From: [Scytonema hofmanni] UTEX 2349
Lineage (GTDB): Bacteria; Cyanobacteriota; Cyanobacteriia; Cyanobacteriales; Nostocaceae
Assembly (NCBI RefSeq): GCF_000582685.1
Contig: NZ_KK073768.1
Span: forward strand, 4,119,077 to 4,183,076
Direction: 5' to 3'
Length of the DNA: 64,000 nucleotides
This document shows, piece after piece, positions 14,718-24,059 of the stretch (within the stretch, counting starts at the first letter, position 1; every line of letters starts with the position of its first letter). A program made the position numbers and the translations under genes. The notes beneath the pieces are model-generated. The model did no database searches and was not told the DNA's origin. It saw only the letters and a list, made by a program, of their open reading frames with translations.

Positions 14718-17546
14718 TTATAGCCAATTACCTACCAAAACAAAGGGCGCCCAGTAATATGGATGCTCATAGAGAGGATTTTTTAACAGGCTAACTTGAG
14801 CGTTTCTAATCGCCTTTGCTTTAGTAATATTACCTTTTTTTAACTGTGTGTAAAATTCACTCATGAGAATAGAAGTTCCTTCATCGTCTACAGTCCAAAG
14901 CGATGCCAATGTACTACGTGCTCCAGAACGCACAGCAACTCCAGCAATTCCTAAGTCAGATCGTGTGTCTCCTGTAGCTGTTGAGCAAGCACTAAGAACA
15001 AGTAGCTCAACTGCACCCCGTTGCTTGGTTTCTCTGCTTTGGAGTAAACCATTCAAATCTCTAACATTGATGACTTGATCGCTATAAGTCAAAATAAATG
15101 TATCTTCTGCTTTGGAACTAAATTGACCATGAGTTGCTAAGTGAACTACAGGCACACTTAACGACTGCACAGCATCTTCGATCGCATTTTTGGTAAATTG
15201 CCTATTGAGCAGCACACGAGTGTCGGTAACTTTTGATTTGATGGCATCCAGTTCAACTTGCACGTTGGGCAACGCTGGAAAGTTCTTGCTAGCTTCGGTT
15301 AGTCCACCTGCAATAATTCGCAGACCTTTACGTGCTAGAGGTTTCGGGTTAAGCAGTTCTAAACCTGGTGTAATAGCAACGTTATATTTCTCGATCAGAT
15401 ATTGTTTACCATCATATAAAGCACTCATCGGAATATTTCCTAGTGGATCGTCTAAGACAAATACTAAGTTTTCGATTTTGTGCTTTTCTAATTCAGATGC
15501 GATTGGGGCAATTATCCAATTGTATACTTCTTGGGACTGTTTTTTAAACTCATTAGTAGAGCGAGTTTCTAAATTTTGTCGCAGTTGATCGACAGTTTTT
15601 TTAACTTCATCCTTGGTGAGATTTTTTGTCCGATGAATAAACGTTTGCTTGGCTTTCTGGTTAGATGAATCAGAAGGTAGGGAAACGATTAGTTCCAAGC
15701 GATCGCTCAAAATTACTGGATAAATCACTGCTGCTGTCCGATCCACTTTATCAATTTCGACCGGTTGCGCGTTAATACAAGCTAAACGAAAGTAGTTATC
15801 TAGTTCAGCTAATCGCAGTGACTCAATTACATTTCTGGCTGATTTGAGATTGTCTTGACTAGGTTCTTTAGATTCTAATAATAAGCTGACAAGTTGGCGA
15901 AATACTGGCTCAACTCCCTGTTTAAAAGAATATTGCACATCCGGATTAATAGTAACTAAATCACCACGTATAGACTTGAGATTGTCAACAGCTTTAGTAT
16001 ATGCAGCGATCGCTCCTTCTTTCTCTCCTCTAGCATTCAATATTCGTCCTAACTGCCATTGCCAACGATAGCCGATATCTGCTGCTTCAATACTTTCAGC
16101 TATTGCCAGAGCTTGTTGAGTTTGTGTTTGAGCGATCGCTAACTGGTTAGTTTGTTCATATATCCCTCCCAAAGTACCTAAAGCATAAGCTTCAGCACGC
16201 TTGTCTCCTAAATTTTTGGCTTGATCTACGGCTGTTTTTGCGATCTGAGCAATCTCTAGCCATTCGGGAGCTTCCGATGTTTCAGCACTAATAATTGGCG
16301 TAGTCTTGCTTTTATCACTGGTTTGTGCTAATTTTTCCTGAATATCTGGACTGAGGCAAGGTAAATTCGTTACCGTTGCGTTTGGAACTGTTTTCAGTTT
16401 CAGACAAGTTAGACTTTGGGTAAGGTTAATCCTCGCATAAATAATCTTGCGACTAGGCGCTAAAGTGGCAAGCTGAGATTGAATTTGCCTCCAAGAAACT
16501 TGGGAAGGAATTGGTTTGTTTGTTTGTGTCGATAAGCGCAGTTGATTCAGTTGTGCTTGCAGTTGCGTCGTCGGTGAGACAGCAGTCGCAGCAGCTTTTT
16601 GATAATATTGCAACGCAAGAGTTGTATAATTTTCCTTATCTTCAGTAGTATTTCGCAGCGCTTGAGCAGTGTTTCCTAAATTTAGCTGAATTTGTGCCAC
16701 CAATTCTGGAGAATTAAGTTTTTGGGCTACTATCAAACTTTGCTCTAAAGCTTGTAGCGAACCTACCCGGCTAAATTGCATTGTCTTTGAATCTTTTTCT
16801 TCTAATCTTTGCAATATAGCTTGCCCAGTCCCAAGGCTATTTATGCTAGTAGTTTCTCTGTTCTGATCTAAAACTCCCACCACTCGTAAAGCATTACCCA
16901 AGCTCAATAATCCATTTGCTTTGAGCAGAGAGTCGGGTTGTTGTTGCAACTGTTGATTTACCTGATCTAAAGTAATCAAAGCGCGTCGATAAAGTCCCAA
17001 GGTTTGCAATGCCTGAGCTTGGTTAATTTGGCTACCAATTTTACCTGCATTATCGTTATTTCTACTATAAATAACAGTTGCTTTTTCCCAACTGGCAAGA
17101 GCTTTATTAGATTGCCCTTGAGCTAGTTGTATCTGACCTTGAGTATTAAATGCTTGGGCATGTACTGAAAAATATTCTGGAGAATTTCTTTGATTTTTTG
17201 ATAATAGCAGCAAACTTTCGGCGATCGCTTTACTTGCCTGAGATAAATCACCTTGTTGCTGATACGCTAATGCGAGATAATTTAACGCAAAAGCTTGATT
17301 TAAACCATCCCCCTGACTTTTAAAGGCTTGAACTGCCTGTTGTAAAATTTCCACCGCTGGAGAAAACTGTTCTGTTTGATATAATTTCAAACCTTGCTGC
17401 AACAGTTGTTTCCCATTACCAGACTGCTGAATTTCTTGACTAATCTCAATTGGAATCTGAGGTTTAGAAGCTGCATCAGCCGTTAAAATAAATGTGCTAG
17501 TAACGACTCCTATTTGAGCAAAGGTGAGAATAATAACTTTCAACAT
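14718..17546 (-). CDS. TPR-CHAT domain protein, secreted
   Basis: 942-aa protein with N-terminal signal peptide (cleavage near residue 25, TADAAS), a long array of tetratricopeptide repeats (about 45-320 and 430-530) and a C-terminal CHAT caspase-like protease domain. Seen: the catalytic His in VVHLATHGQ (about residue 804) and Cys in LVLSACSTATGDT (about residue 852), then SGARSTLASLWTVDDEGTS, all standard CHAT motifs, so the protease dyad is intact. CHAT-TPR proteins are abundant in filamentous cyanobacteria and are often next to two-partner secretion genes, as here (tpsB is 130 bp upstream, same strand). Its substrate is unknown. Confidence 0.88.
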   Translation of the reverse strand: MLKVIILTFAQIGVVTSTFILTADAASKPQIPIEISQEIQQSGNGKQLLQQGLKLYQTEQFSPAVEILQQAVQAFKSQGDGLNQAFALNYLALAYQQQGDLSQASKAIAESLLLLSKNQRNSPEYFSVHAQAFNTQGQIQLAQGQSNKALASWEKATVIYSRNNDNAGKIGSQINQAQALQTLGLYRRALITLDQVNQQLQQQPDSLLKANGLLSLGNALRVVGVLDQNRETTSINSLGTGQAILQRLEEKDSKTMQFSRVGSLQALEQSLIVAQKLNSPELVAQIQLNLGNTAQALRNTTEDKENYTTLALQYYQKAAATAVSPTTQLQAQLNQLRLSTQTNKPIPSQVSWRQIQSQLATLAPSRKIIYARINLTQSLTCLKLKTVPNATVTNLPCLSPDIQEKLAQTSDKSKTTPIISAETSEAPEWLEIAQIAKTAVDQAKNLGDKRAEAYALGTLGGIYEQTNQLAIAQTQTQQALAIAESIEAADIGYRWQWQLGRILNARGEKEGAIAAYTKAVDNLKSIRGDLVTINPDVQYSFKQGVEPVFRQLVSLLLESKEPSQDNLKSARNVIESLRLAELDNYFRLACINAQPVEIDKVDRTAAVIYPVILSDRLELIVSLPSDSSNQKAKQTFIHRTKNLTKDEVKKTVDQLRQNLETRSTNEFKKQSQEVYNWIIAPIASELEKHKIENLVFVLDDPLGNIPMSALYDGKQYLIEKYNVAITPGLELLNPKPLARKGLRIIAGGLTEASKNFPALPNVQVELDAIKSKVTDTRVLLNRQFTKNAIEDAVQSLSVPVVHLATHGQFSSKAEDTFILTYSDQVINVRDLNGLLQSRETKQRGAVELLVLSACSTATGDTRSDLGIAGVAVRSGARSTLASLWTVDDEGTSILMSEFYTQLKKGNITKAKAIRNAQVSLLKNPLYEHPYYWAPFVLVGNWL

Positions 17547-17582
17547 AAATTATAATATTAAAAAACGTAAAATACTCTACCG

Positions 17583-17637
17583 TAGTGAGCGCTTCAGCGC
17601 TCATATGAATAATTTTAAGGGCTGAAGCTCTTACTAC
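17583..17637. repeat. inverted repeat of the GTAGTGAGCGCTTCAGCGCT family
   Basis: GTAGTGAGCGCTTCAGCGCT on the left faces GGGCTGAAGCTCTTACTAC on the right. Similar folded repeats occur at 20085-20143, 25784-25829 and 62768-62790. It lies between tpsB and the CHAT gene and may act as a terminator or attenuator. Confidence 0.6.
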
Positions 17638-17676
17638 TTTTAAGATAACTTTTCTCAAAAACTTGATTTACAAAAA

Positions 17677-19593
17677 TCAAAATGGTTGCGTATAAACCAC
17701 AGAAAAATAGAAACCATCTTCTTGCAAAGAATTATTACGTGAATCTACAGAAACCAAAGGAATACCCCAATCAAAACGAGCATTAATTCTATCGCTTTGC
17801 CACAATAACCCCAACCCAGTTGAAGTGAGGTTATTAGGAGCATTGGCAACCCCTGTACTAGTACCACCCGAACCAGTACCAAAATCAAAAAATGGGGTAA
17901 TTTGTAGCACACCTCCCACTTGTGGAACGCGCAAAATTGGATATCTTAATTCGATAGAAGCTAAAAAGGCTTTATCAACTAACAGCAAATCTTGACGATA
18001 ACCGCGCACAGTGCGTTGACCTCCTAAACCAAACTGCTCTAAAGGCACTAATGGTCTGTCTGATAATTGAGCATCGGCACGAACTAAGAGTAATGTATCT
18101 GGAGCTAAAAGCCTGACCCACTGTCCTTGTCCTCGCCAAGAGAAAAATTGACCATCGGGTGCATTTGGATTAATCGTAGCATCGAAAGCATCTATGCCAA
18201 AACTAAATTGCGATCGCCCTGCCAATACTTGTCGGCTATTGCGTTTAGTCCAATCTTGAAAAAAGCGTAATATTGATAAGCGCGTCTGTCCATTCCTAGC
18301 ACCGGGAGAAGGAAATGCTAATCGTTCACCGATAACAGATTCTAAAAAACCAACATCACTTTCCCGACGAGATGCAGTTAGTCCCAAAGCAAATTCTTCG
18401 TTGGGGGTTTGCACTATTGGTTGACGCAATGTGATGGAAAAATCTTGTGATATTCCCTGGATATCTAAAGCGTCGAACGGTTCTTCAATTACACGGCTAT
18501 TTGTGTAATTGTAGCTAAATTGCAACGTTCCATTATAAGCATTTATCGGCAGGGTGTAACTTGCCTCAACATCGTTGCTACCATCAGTGTTAGAGTAAGC
18601 AACATTTAAACTATCTCCCAATCCCGACAAGTTAGCTTGGTTGAGTTGAATTTGCCGCTGAAAGCTGCCAATACTCGGAGAACGATTATTATCTAAGCTA
18701 ATTTCAGCTTTGAATGTCTTTGCTTCACTTGCTTTGACAACTAATATACTACTACCTGCATTTGCCCCAGTTGCCAGTTCCGCAGAGATATTTTTAATTA
18801 GTGGATTGAGTTGAAGCACTTGCAGCGCTTGTAAAAGTTTATTTACGTTCAGGGGTTTGCCAGTCGCTACAGCAAGACGACTGCGGACATAATTAGGATT
18901 AAGTCGCTTTAAACCACTAACTTCAATGCTTTCCAAACCACCTTCCACAACTTGAATGGTGATGTTACTTCCCCTACTTTTAAAGGTTTGGTTAGCGGGG
19001 ATAAATGCGCCGGAGGTTATGTAACCTTTATCGCGGTATAGTTTACTAACTGCTTCCGATGCTTGTAGTAGTTGAGCAAAAGTAATCGATTTATTAACAA
19101 AGTCTTTGGTAACTTCCGCTAATTCTTGAGGGCTAAATACACTACTACCAACTACGTTAAAGCGATCAACTCTGATAGTTCCCGAAAACTGATTGGGAGG
19201 TACTTCCGGAGTCGTCGAAGGTGGTACAGGTGAAGGAAACAACTCTTCTGGAGGTGGGAGAGTTGGAATCTTTTCTGGTAGTGGGGGATTGTTCTCGTCT
19301 TCTCGGCGGAGTATACTTGGGGGAACCGTGGGATTATTCTGGTTACTATTTGGTGGTGGGTTTTGGGCAGCTTCAATTGGCTGGAGAAGTTGAGCCGTAT
19401 TTGCTGATTCTGGTGGAAACTGCACAGAAATTGCATCTAACTCTAAAATCTGCCCAGATAAAACCTGAGTATTTTGGGCAGATAGCGTGCTAGTATCTGC
19501 CAAAGCACTGTTTGCTACAGATAAAGCTTTTACCTCCCCCAAAATTATCAATAATCCCAATCGAATACATAGCTGTTTCCAACTGTCGGTCAT
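17677..19593 (-). CDS. TpsB/FhaC-type outer-membrane transporter (two-partner secretion)
   Basis: 638-aa ShlB/FhaC/HecB-family Omp85 protein that secretes a TpsA exoprotein across the outer membrane. Seen: signal peptide (~residues 1-33), a proline-rich linker about 85-130 (PPLPEKIPTLPPPEELFPSP), two POTRA domains (about 138-215 and 216-292, with FNVVGSSVFSPQELAEV and IEVSGLKRLNPNYVRSRL), then a 16-strand barrel with the conserved FGLGGQRTVRGYRQD (the VRGY/F motif of loop 6) and a final aromatic strand ending QPF. All hallmarks of a working transporter are present. Its ATG overlaps the stop of a small upstream ORF. The only TpsA-like sequence nearby (23206-24030) is broken. Confidence 0.9.
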   Translation of the reverse strand: MTDSWKQLCIRLGLLIILGEVKALSVANSALADTSTLSAQNTQVLSGQILELDAISVQFPPESANTAQLLQPIEAAQNPPPNSNQNNPTVPPSILRREDENNPPLPEKIPTLPPPEELFPSPVPPSTTPEVPPNQFSGTIRVDRFNVVGSSVFSPQELAEVTKDFVNKSITFAQLLQASEAVSKLYRDKGYITSGAFIPANQTFKSRGSNITIQVVEGGLESIEVSGLKRLNPNYVRSRLAVATGKPLNVNKLLQALQVLQLNPLIKNISAELATGANAGSSILVVKASEAKTFKAEISLDNNRSPSIGSFQRQIQLNQANLSGLGDSLNVAYSNTDGSNDVEASYTLPINAYNGTLQFSYNYTNSRVIEEPFDALDIQGISQDFSITLRQPIVQTPNEEFALGLTASRRESDVGFLESVIGERLAFPSPGARNGQTRLSILRFFQDWTKRNSRQVLAGRSQFSFGIDAFDATINPNAPDGQFFSWRGQGQWVRLLAPDTLLLVRADAQLSDRPLVPLEQFGLGGQRTVRGYRQDLLLVDKAFLASIELRYPILRVPQVGGVLQITPFFDFGTGSGGTSTGVANAPNNLTSTGLGLLWQSDRINARFDWGIPLVSVDSRNNSLQEDGFYFSVVYTQPF

Positions 19594-19688
19594 TGAGAGT
19601 TACCTCTCTCTAAAAGTGCTTCTATAATTTCACGTATTGCTTTCACTTGCTCCGGTTTTGTACTAGCAATCTCTAAATCGACATTCAC
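19590..19688 (-). CDS. small ORF coupled to tpsB, possible remnant
   Basis: 32 codons from a GTG at 19688 (VNVDLEIASTKPEQVKAIRE) ending at a TGA that overlaps the tpsB ATG (CAATGA). The frame stays open upstream to about 19756 without an ATG. The encoded peptide is helical and looks protein-like. Could be a short leader ORF that feeds ribosomes to tpsB or the tail of a lost gene. Confidence 0.35.
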   Translation of the reverse strand: MNVDLEIASTKPEQVKAIREIIEALLERGNSQ

Positions 19689-19756
19689 AGTATATTCCTT
19701 TACAAAAGAATTTTTTGTTAAATTTTCTAAAAAATCATACTTTTGGAGGGCGATCG

Positions 19757-20530
19757 CATGTTAATAAACCTATAGATTGCATCTTATTGCTTGCATTCTT
19801 GTCTTTCTCTGCGTACCCTTCGGGTGACGCTCCTGCGTCGCTAACGCTTTGCTAACATCAGTTCGACGGGACGGAAACCGACTTTGCCGACTGATTCACC
19901 TTTGCGCTGTCCCTGCGTCTCTCTGCGTTAAAAAAGATAATCTCTGGGATGAATCGTAGAGACGTTCCACGCTTTACGTCCTTGGACTTCCAAAACCATT
20001 ACTAACCCCAACTGCTAGCAACCGTTTCTCCAGTTTCCAATCATAGAGCCTCAGTCCTACTATCTGTTATTTCACTTTTTATACGTAGTAAGGACTTCAG
20101 TCCTTAAAATTGAACATCTGAGCGGTAAACCGCTCACTACGAATTAATCACTACTGACAGTATAAACCTCGTCTACCTTGAAAACCGTAGTTTTCTGCCA
20201 AGACTTTGAGATTGCTTCCTTACGTCGATAGGTACACATCTGAAAAATTATAAACTCCAGGTTTCAACATGGACGAGGTTTATTTCCAGAAAGTTTTCTT
20301 TATTGTTAAAAATAATGAAATACTAAAGTTCAGCAGTCTAGGGATGAAAAACAGAACAAGGCAATTTATTTCCCTAAAAATGAGAATAATGGGTATTGTT
20401 TATCCAACTTTTACGTTAAGAGCACAAATTTCGCGCACGATAATGAGATGCACGGAATATTAATGTAACTTTATGTTTATTGTTAAATCAAGCTGTAGTG
20501 AGTGAATGCGATCGCCTATTTTAATTAGAT
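19757..20530. other. gene-free stretch with dispersed repeats
   Basis: About 770 bp without a credible gene. It holds low-complexity cyanobacterial repeats: CTTTCTCTGCGTACCCTTCG and GTCTCTCTGCGTTAAAAA near 19800-19935, a degraded GTAGAGACG unit near 19966, and a folded repeat GTAGTAAGGACTTCAGTCC...CGCTCACTAC at 20085-20143. A 64-codon plus frame at 20269 has no ribosome-binding site or family and is not called. Confidence 0.5.
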
Positions 20531-21229
20531 TCACCCTCTTGATGAGTTTCCCTTTGTCTCAAAAGAGTGATACATTGTATCTTCAGGAGCAAGACGAATA
20601 GCTGTGTTATAATCAGTCATTGCTTTAAACTTATCGCCGATCTCATAATAAAGCTGACTGCGCCAAAGGTAAAACAGGGGGTTGTCTGGATGAAGATTAA
20701 TGGCTTGAGTGTAATCTTCAAGTGCTCCGTCTTTATCTTCTAGATTTTGGCGACGCAAGTTAGCGCGTTCAGTGTAAAGATAAGCATCATTAGGACGAGT
20801 ACGAATTGCATGACCAAATAGAGCGATCGCTTTATTCGTATCTCCTTGTTTAAAAAAGGTACGAGCTTGTTCAACGTATGTAGCACTATGGCTCTGTTTA
20901 GTTTCAGATGCTACACCAACAGTAGCCTCAATTTGATGCTCTTTTTTTGGTGTAGGCAGAGAATCTGCTGTTGTTGCTTTAGGCTTGACCGAATTCAGGG
21001 CTTTATAAACTAAATTACCTGTGGAGGCAAAAACTAAGCTAATTCCAACTAAAATAACAATCACCAACAGGGTAGTCTCGGCATTGTTAGGACTATTTTC
21101 ATAGGTTTGAATATCTTTGCTGAGCGAATTACCGGAAACCTGAATGGCTTGTCCTGGTTTAATTCTAGCTTGACTGACCACACAAGTGGTGGTTAGCAGT
21201 GATGCAACGCCAAGGATTTTCCTCTTCAT
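20531..21229 (-). CDS. TPR repeat protein with N-terminal membrane anchor
   Basis: 232-aa protein. Seen: an N-terminal hydrophobic segment (1-20), a stronger transmembrane helix about residues 50-75 (TLLVIVILVGISLVFAS), a charged linker, and three consecutive tetratricopeptide repeats about 118-225 (YVEQARTFFKQGDTNKAIALF, LEDYTQAINLHPDNPLFYLW, KAMTDYNTAIRLAPEDTMYH). TPR domains bind other proteins; the partner is unknown. It lies in the minus-strand series that includes tpsB and the CHAT and DUF928 genes, so it may belong to the same envelope system, but the large spacers on both sides argue for its own promoter. Confidence 0.75.
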   Translation of the reverse strand: MKRKILGVASLLTTTCVVSQARIKPGQAIQVSGNSLSKDIQTYENSPNNAETTLLVIVILVGISLVFASTGNLVYKALNSVKPKATTADSLPTPKKEHQIEATVGVASETKQSHSATYVEQARTFFKQGDTNKAIALFGHAIRTRPNDAYLYTERANLRRQNLEDKDGALEDYTQAINLHPDNPLFYLWRSQLYYEIGDKFKAMTDYNTAIRLAPEDTMYHSFETKGNSSRG

Positions 21230-22285
21230 AATCTAGTTCCTTTACACATGACACAGTCCTTTTATATTGCAAATCAAAAACAACATAATTAAAGTTAATA
21301 TCTCTGTCAGCTAAATTAAGGTGGTTAGATTCAAGTTGATATTTAACCAAAATTTTCCAACAAAAGATATTTATAGTATCTAATTTTGCCAGAGTAACTC
21401 ACTTTTGACTTCTGTAAATAGAACTAGACCAAAAGTAAAACGACTACTACATAATAAAGTATTACGTAACCCCCATTTGATAGAAAAACTACATTTCTCA
21501 TGGAGAAATAATTAAATAAATAAAGGGTTATGTTTTAAAGCACCATAGAAGTGCGGGCGATCGCGTAATAGGCAACAATTAAGCAATACTAGACTACTTG
21601 CACTCCCAAAGGGCAAAGGGTATAAACTTTCCATGCATTTCTCGAATGAGTCTTAAGGTTTATTGATGATAAAGCCATAAGTCTCAGCCACCAGTGAACG
21701 CAAGTTATCTCAAGTCCGTGATAAATACTTCTAATAAAATAACCTCACCCTTAGGTTAAACAAGAGCCAAAAATGGACAGGCTTATTTTGGAATATTTAT
21801 GAGGCATCACAGACTGTTTATATAGAAGGCGCATTCCTATAAGTGTCTAACACCAGTGAAACCCACCATATTCTGAAAGTATCAAAAATAAGGGCAAATA
21901 TAAAATAAATTTTTGTAAATTTTTATAAACTTTCTAAATCTCACCTTTATCTAAACTGCTGCTACAGCTACGCGTTATCTGAAATAACCGTATATTTTTT
22001 TAATCTAACACCTAATTAATACTATAGCTTATAACGCAACTACTGTTGACAAAAATAATTTTGCCTGAAAATGTCACCAATGCCTAACCAGTTGTGGTTC
22101 ATCCGCTGCGAGTGTGTATGGTTGCAAGAGGTTAGGAGCTAGATTAAATCGTCAAATTCTTAGGATTGGTTGACAAGAGAACGCAATTGACCTCTGTTCA
22201 GCAGCGCAAAAAAAAGACAGCTTAGAAAAATAACTGTCTGTTTTCAATTGATTATTCAAAATAGCTTTACAAACATTTTTGCTTT
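21230..22285. other. gene-free stretch
   Basis: About 1050 bp, AT-rich, holding one HIP1-like site and no frame with both a start signal and protein-like composition. It should contain the promoter of the TPR gene (minus strand). Possibly decayed coding DNA, but no family trace was recognised. Confidence 0.4.
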
Positions 22286-23035
22286 TTAATTGCTTGGATT
22301 GGTTGTAATCACTTGAGGTTTTTGGGAACCTGGAAGCAAGGGTTCACTGACCAAATTATCCAAACCTACACTCTTTGAGGTTAGCAATGCCTTCCACTCT
22401 GCTTTTAATTCCTCGCTAGTGGGATTGGAGGAAAGCGACTGTGCTAAACTAGCAAGGCTATCTTGCCAAATGCCGGCTTCTGCGTAAAGATTAGCACGCT
22501 CTTGAGGACTTGCTGTTACTAACTTACTTGCTAGTTGAGGTTCTGTTTTAACACGCATGATCGCACCTTCGACAAACTTGTCTTTAGAGCGTTCTTTAGG
22601 GTTGCAAATTATTGAGAACGACCAACGATACACCTTATCTACTTCTAGTGAAACTTTATTAAAAGGAATACTGACTATTCCACTTTTTTCACTTGATTTA
22701 TAGATTTGCTTGTATTCTTTATCTTGATCCTTAAATACAAGCTCTAATGTTGCAGAAGTTTGCGGAACGTAGAAAAAGAAAGTAGGATTTACTTGTGTTG
22801 TTAACCCTATGTTAGAGTTGGGGACTACAGCAGTTAAAGGATTTTGCCCCGAAGAGCAATTTTTCTCTTCCGGAGCTCGCGATCCACCTGCTGCGCGTCT
22901 ACCAGGTACTTCTAGACCTTCTGGTGCTTTAAATGTTATTCGAGCTTCTGCGGTTGTAAAAGGAATCAGGAAAGACAACCCGAAAACTACAAATAATAGT
23001 TTTGACCACAATCTTTGTTTGTAAAGTGATTTCAT
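22286..23035 (-). CDS. DUF928 domain protein, secreted
   Basis: 249-aa exported protein with signal peptide (cleavage after about TAEA, residue 31) and the DUF928 layout: RRAAGGSRAP near the N-terminus, NPTFFFYVPQTSATLELVFKD, YKSSEKSGIVSIPF, YRWSFSIICNPKERSKD and the helical C-terminal part LYAEAGIWQDSLASLAQ. DUF928 proteins are typical companions of CHAT-TPR and two-partner secretion genes in filamentous cyanobacteria; their role is unknown. The gene is directly downstream of the broken TpsA exoprotein (170 bp gap) on the same strand. Confidence 0.82.
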   Translation of the reverse strand: MKSLYKQRLWSKLLFVVFGLSFLIPFTTAEARITFKAPEGLEVPGRRAAGGSRAPEEKNCSSGQNPLTAVVPNSNIGLTTQVNPTFFFYVPQTSATLELVFKDQDKEYKQIYKSSEKSGIVSIPFNKVSLEVDKVYRWSFSIICNPKERSKDKFVEGAIMRVKTEPQLASKLVTASPQERANLYAEAGIWQDSLASLAQSLSSNPTSEELKAEWKALLTSKSVGLDNLVSEPLLPGSQKPQVITTNPSN

Positions 23036-23205
23036 TCAAATAAAGGTGCGACTAAAACCCCATTAGTTATTGGACTAACAGCCGCCCTCTCCATACTTAG
23101 TTGACAAAATTGTGCGTATCTCTCTGAGTTATTATAAATTAAAATGGTAAATTTTCGCAAAATTTATATCAATTTCCGTAGAGGCAATTCGTTAATTTTG
23201 CGCTA

Positions 23206-24030
23206 CTAATGTTCAGTTTTCCTTTGGCAGTTAGTAGGGGTATCAATACAGCTGGCTGTTTCGCTTTGTGATGCAATTAAGGTAACTTCACCTTTGTTAT
23301 TGAATACCCAACCAATGACAGGTACGATCGCAATGCCCTCTGCTGTTTGTTTGAAAGGCTTTGAAGTAGGTGTGTTATACATCTCTCCACTGCGGATATT
23401 GGTTAGCCGTGTATCTGACCAGACTACATCACTAATCAGGGGATCATCAGGACTATCCGGTAAACCACTACATCCGGTATAAGTGAAGCTACTACCATCT
23501 TTGCCAGCTAAAGCACCACAGTTAGAAGCAATCAGTCTTGAAACTTCAACTACACTTGTAGGCAATTCTAACAAACCACGGCGGGGGTCTATATCCAGGG
23601 TGTTAATATCTACCGTACCTGCATTGTTAAATTCTCAGCTTGCATCAATATTGTTAGTACCCTTTCCCGGAATGGCTCGACCTTTAAAGAAGCCAAAAAG
23701 CCTTTGAGTGTTGATTGTAATATTACCGCCTCTTCCCAAAAATCCACTTAATATTATATCACTATTTTTTCCAAATAGGGCAATTACAAAACCTTTATTT
23801 ACATTAATGGTGATATTACCACCTGTGGCTGTGCCATTTGCTTGAGCGCTGATGCGGCTATATTGACAGGGTTGCACAAAAACTGTAGATTTTGAGATGT
23901 TGTAGTTAATAAACGGGTTGCTTAGGGTAAGCCCGATTGGGACAAATAAAGCTTGTCTACCGCTGTACAATTGTTTCTTAATAAAACTAAAATTATCCTG
24001 AAGACAGCATTTACTGATTGTCTTAAACAA
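23206..24030 (-). pseudogene. decayed TpsA-type filamentous hemagglutinin-like exoprotein (3' part)
   Basis: One minus frame carries TpsA-like sequence from about 24030 to 23206 with a single in-frame TGA (23635-23637) between NIDAS and EFNNAGTVDINTLDIDPRRG. The 5' side has GGNITINVNKGFVIALFGKNSD and GRGGNITINTQRLFGFF, the beta-helix repeats of cyanobacterial exoproteins; the 3' side has SRLIASNCGALAGKDGSSFT and DVVWSDTRL, the usual C-terminal end. The N-terminal secretion (hemagglutination activity) domain is missing, so this is a truncated remnant as well as a nonsense mutant. The DUF928, TpsB and CHAT genes downstream remain open. Confidence 0.8.
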
Positions 24031-24059
24031 AAGCAGCGACTAGAGGAGAGATAAAAAGG

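Noticed and set aside
20269..20463. 64-codon plus-strand ORF
   Set aside because: No start signal and atypical composition; lies in a repeat-rich spacer.
23635..24030. Independent 131-aa gene
   Set aside because: It is in frame with 23206-23574 across a single stop and matches TpsA repeats, so it is part of one pseudogene.
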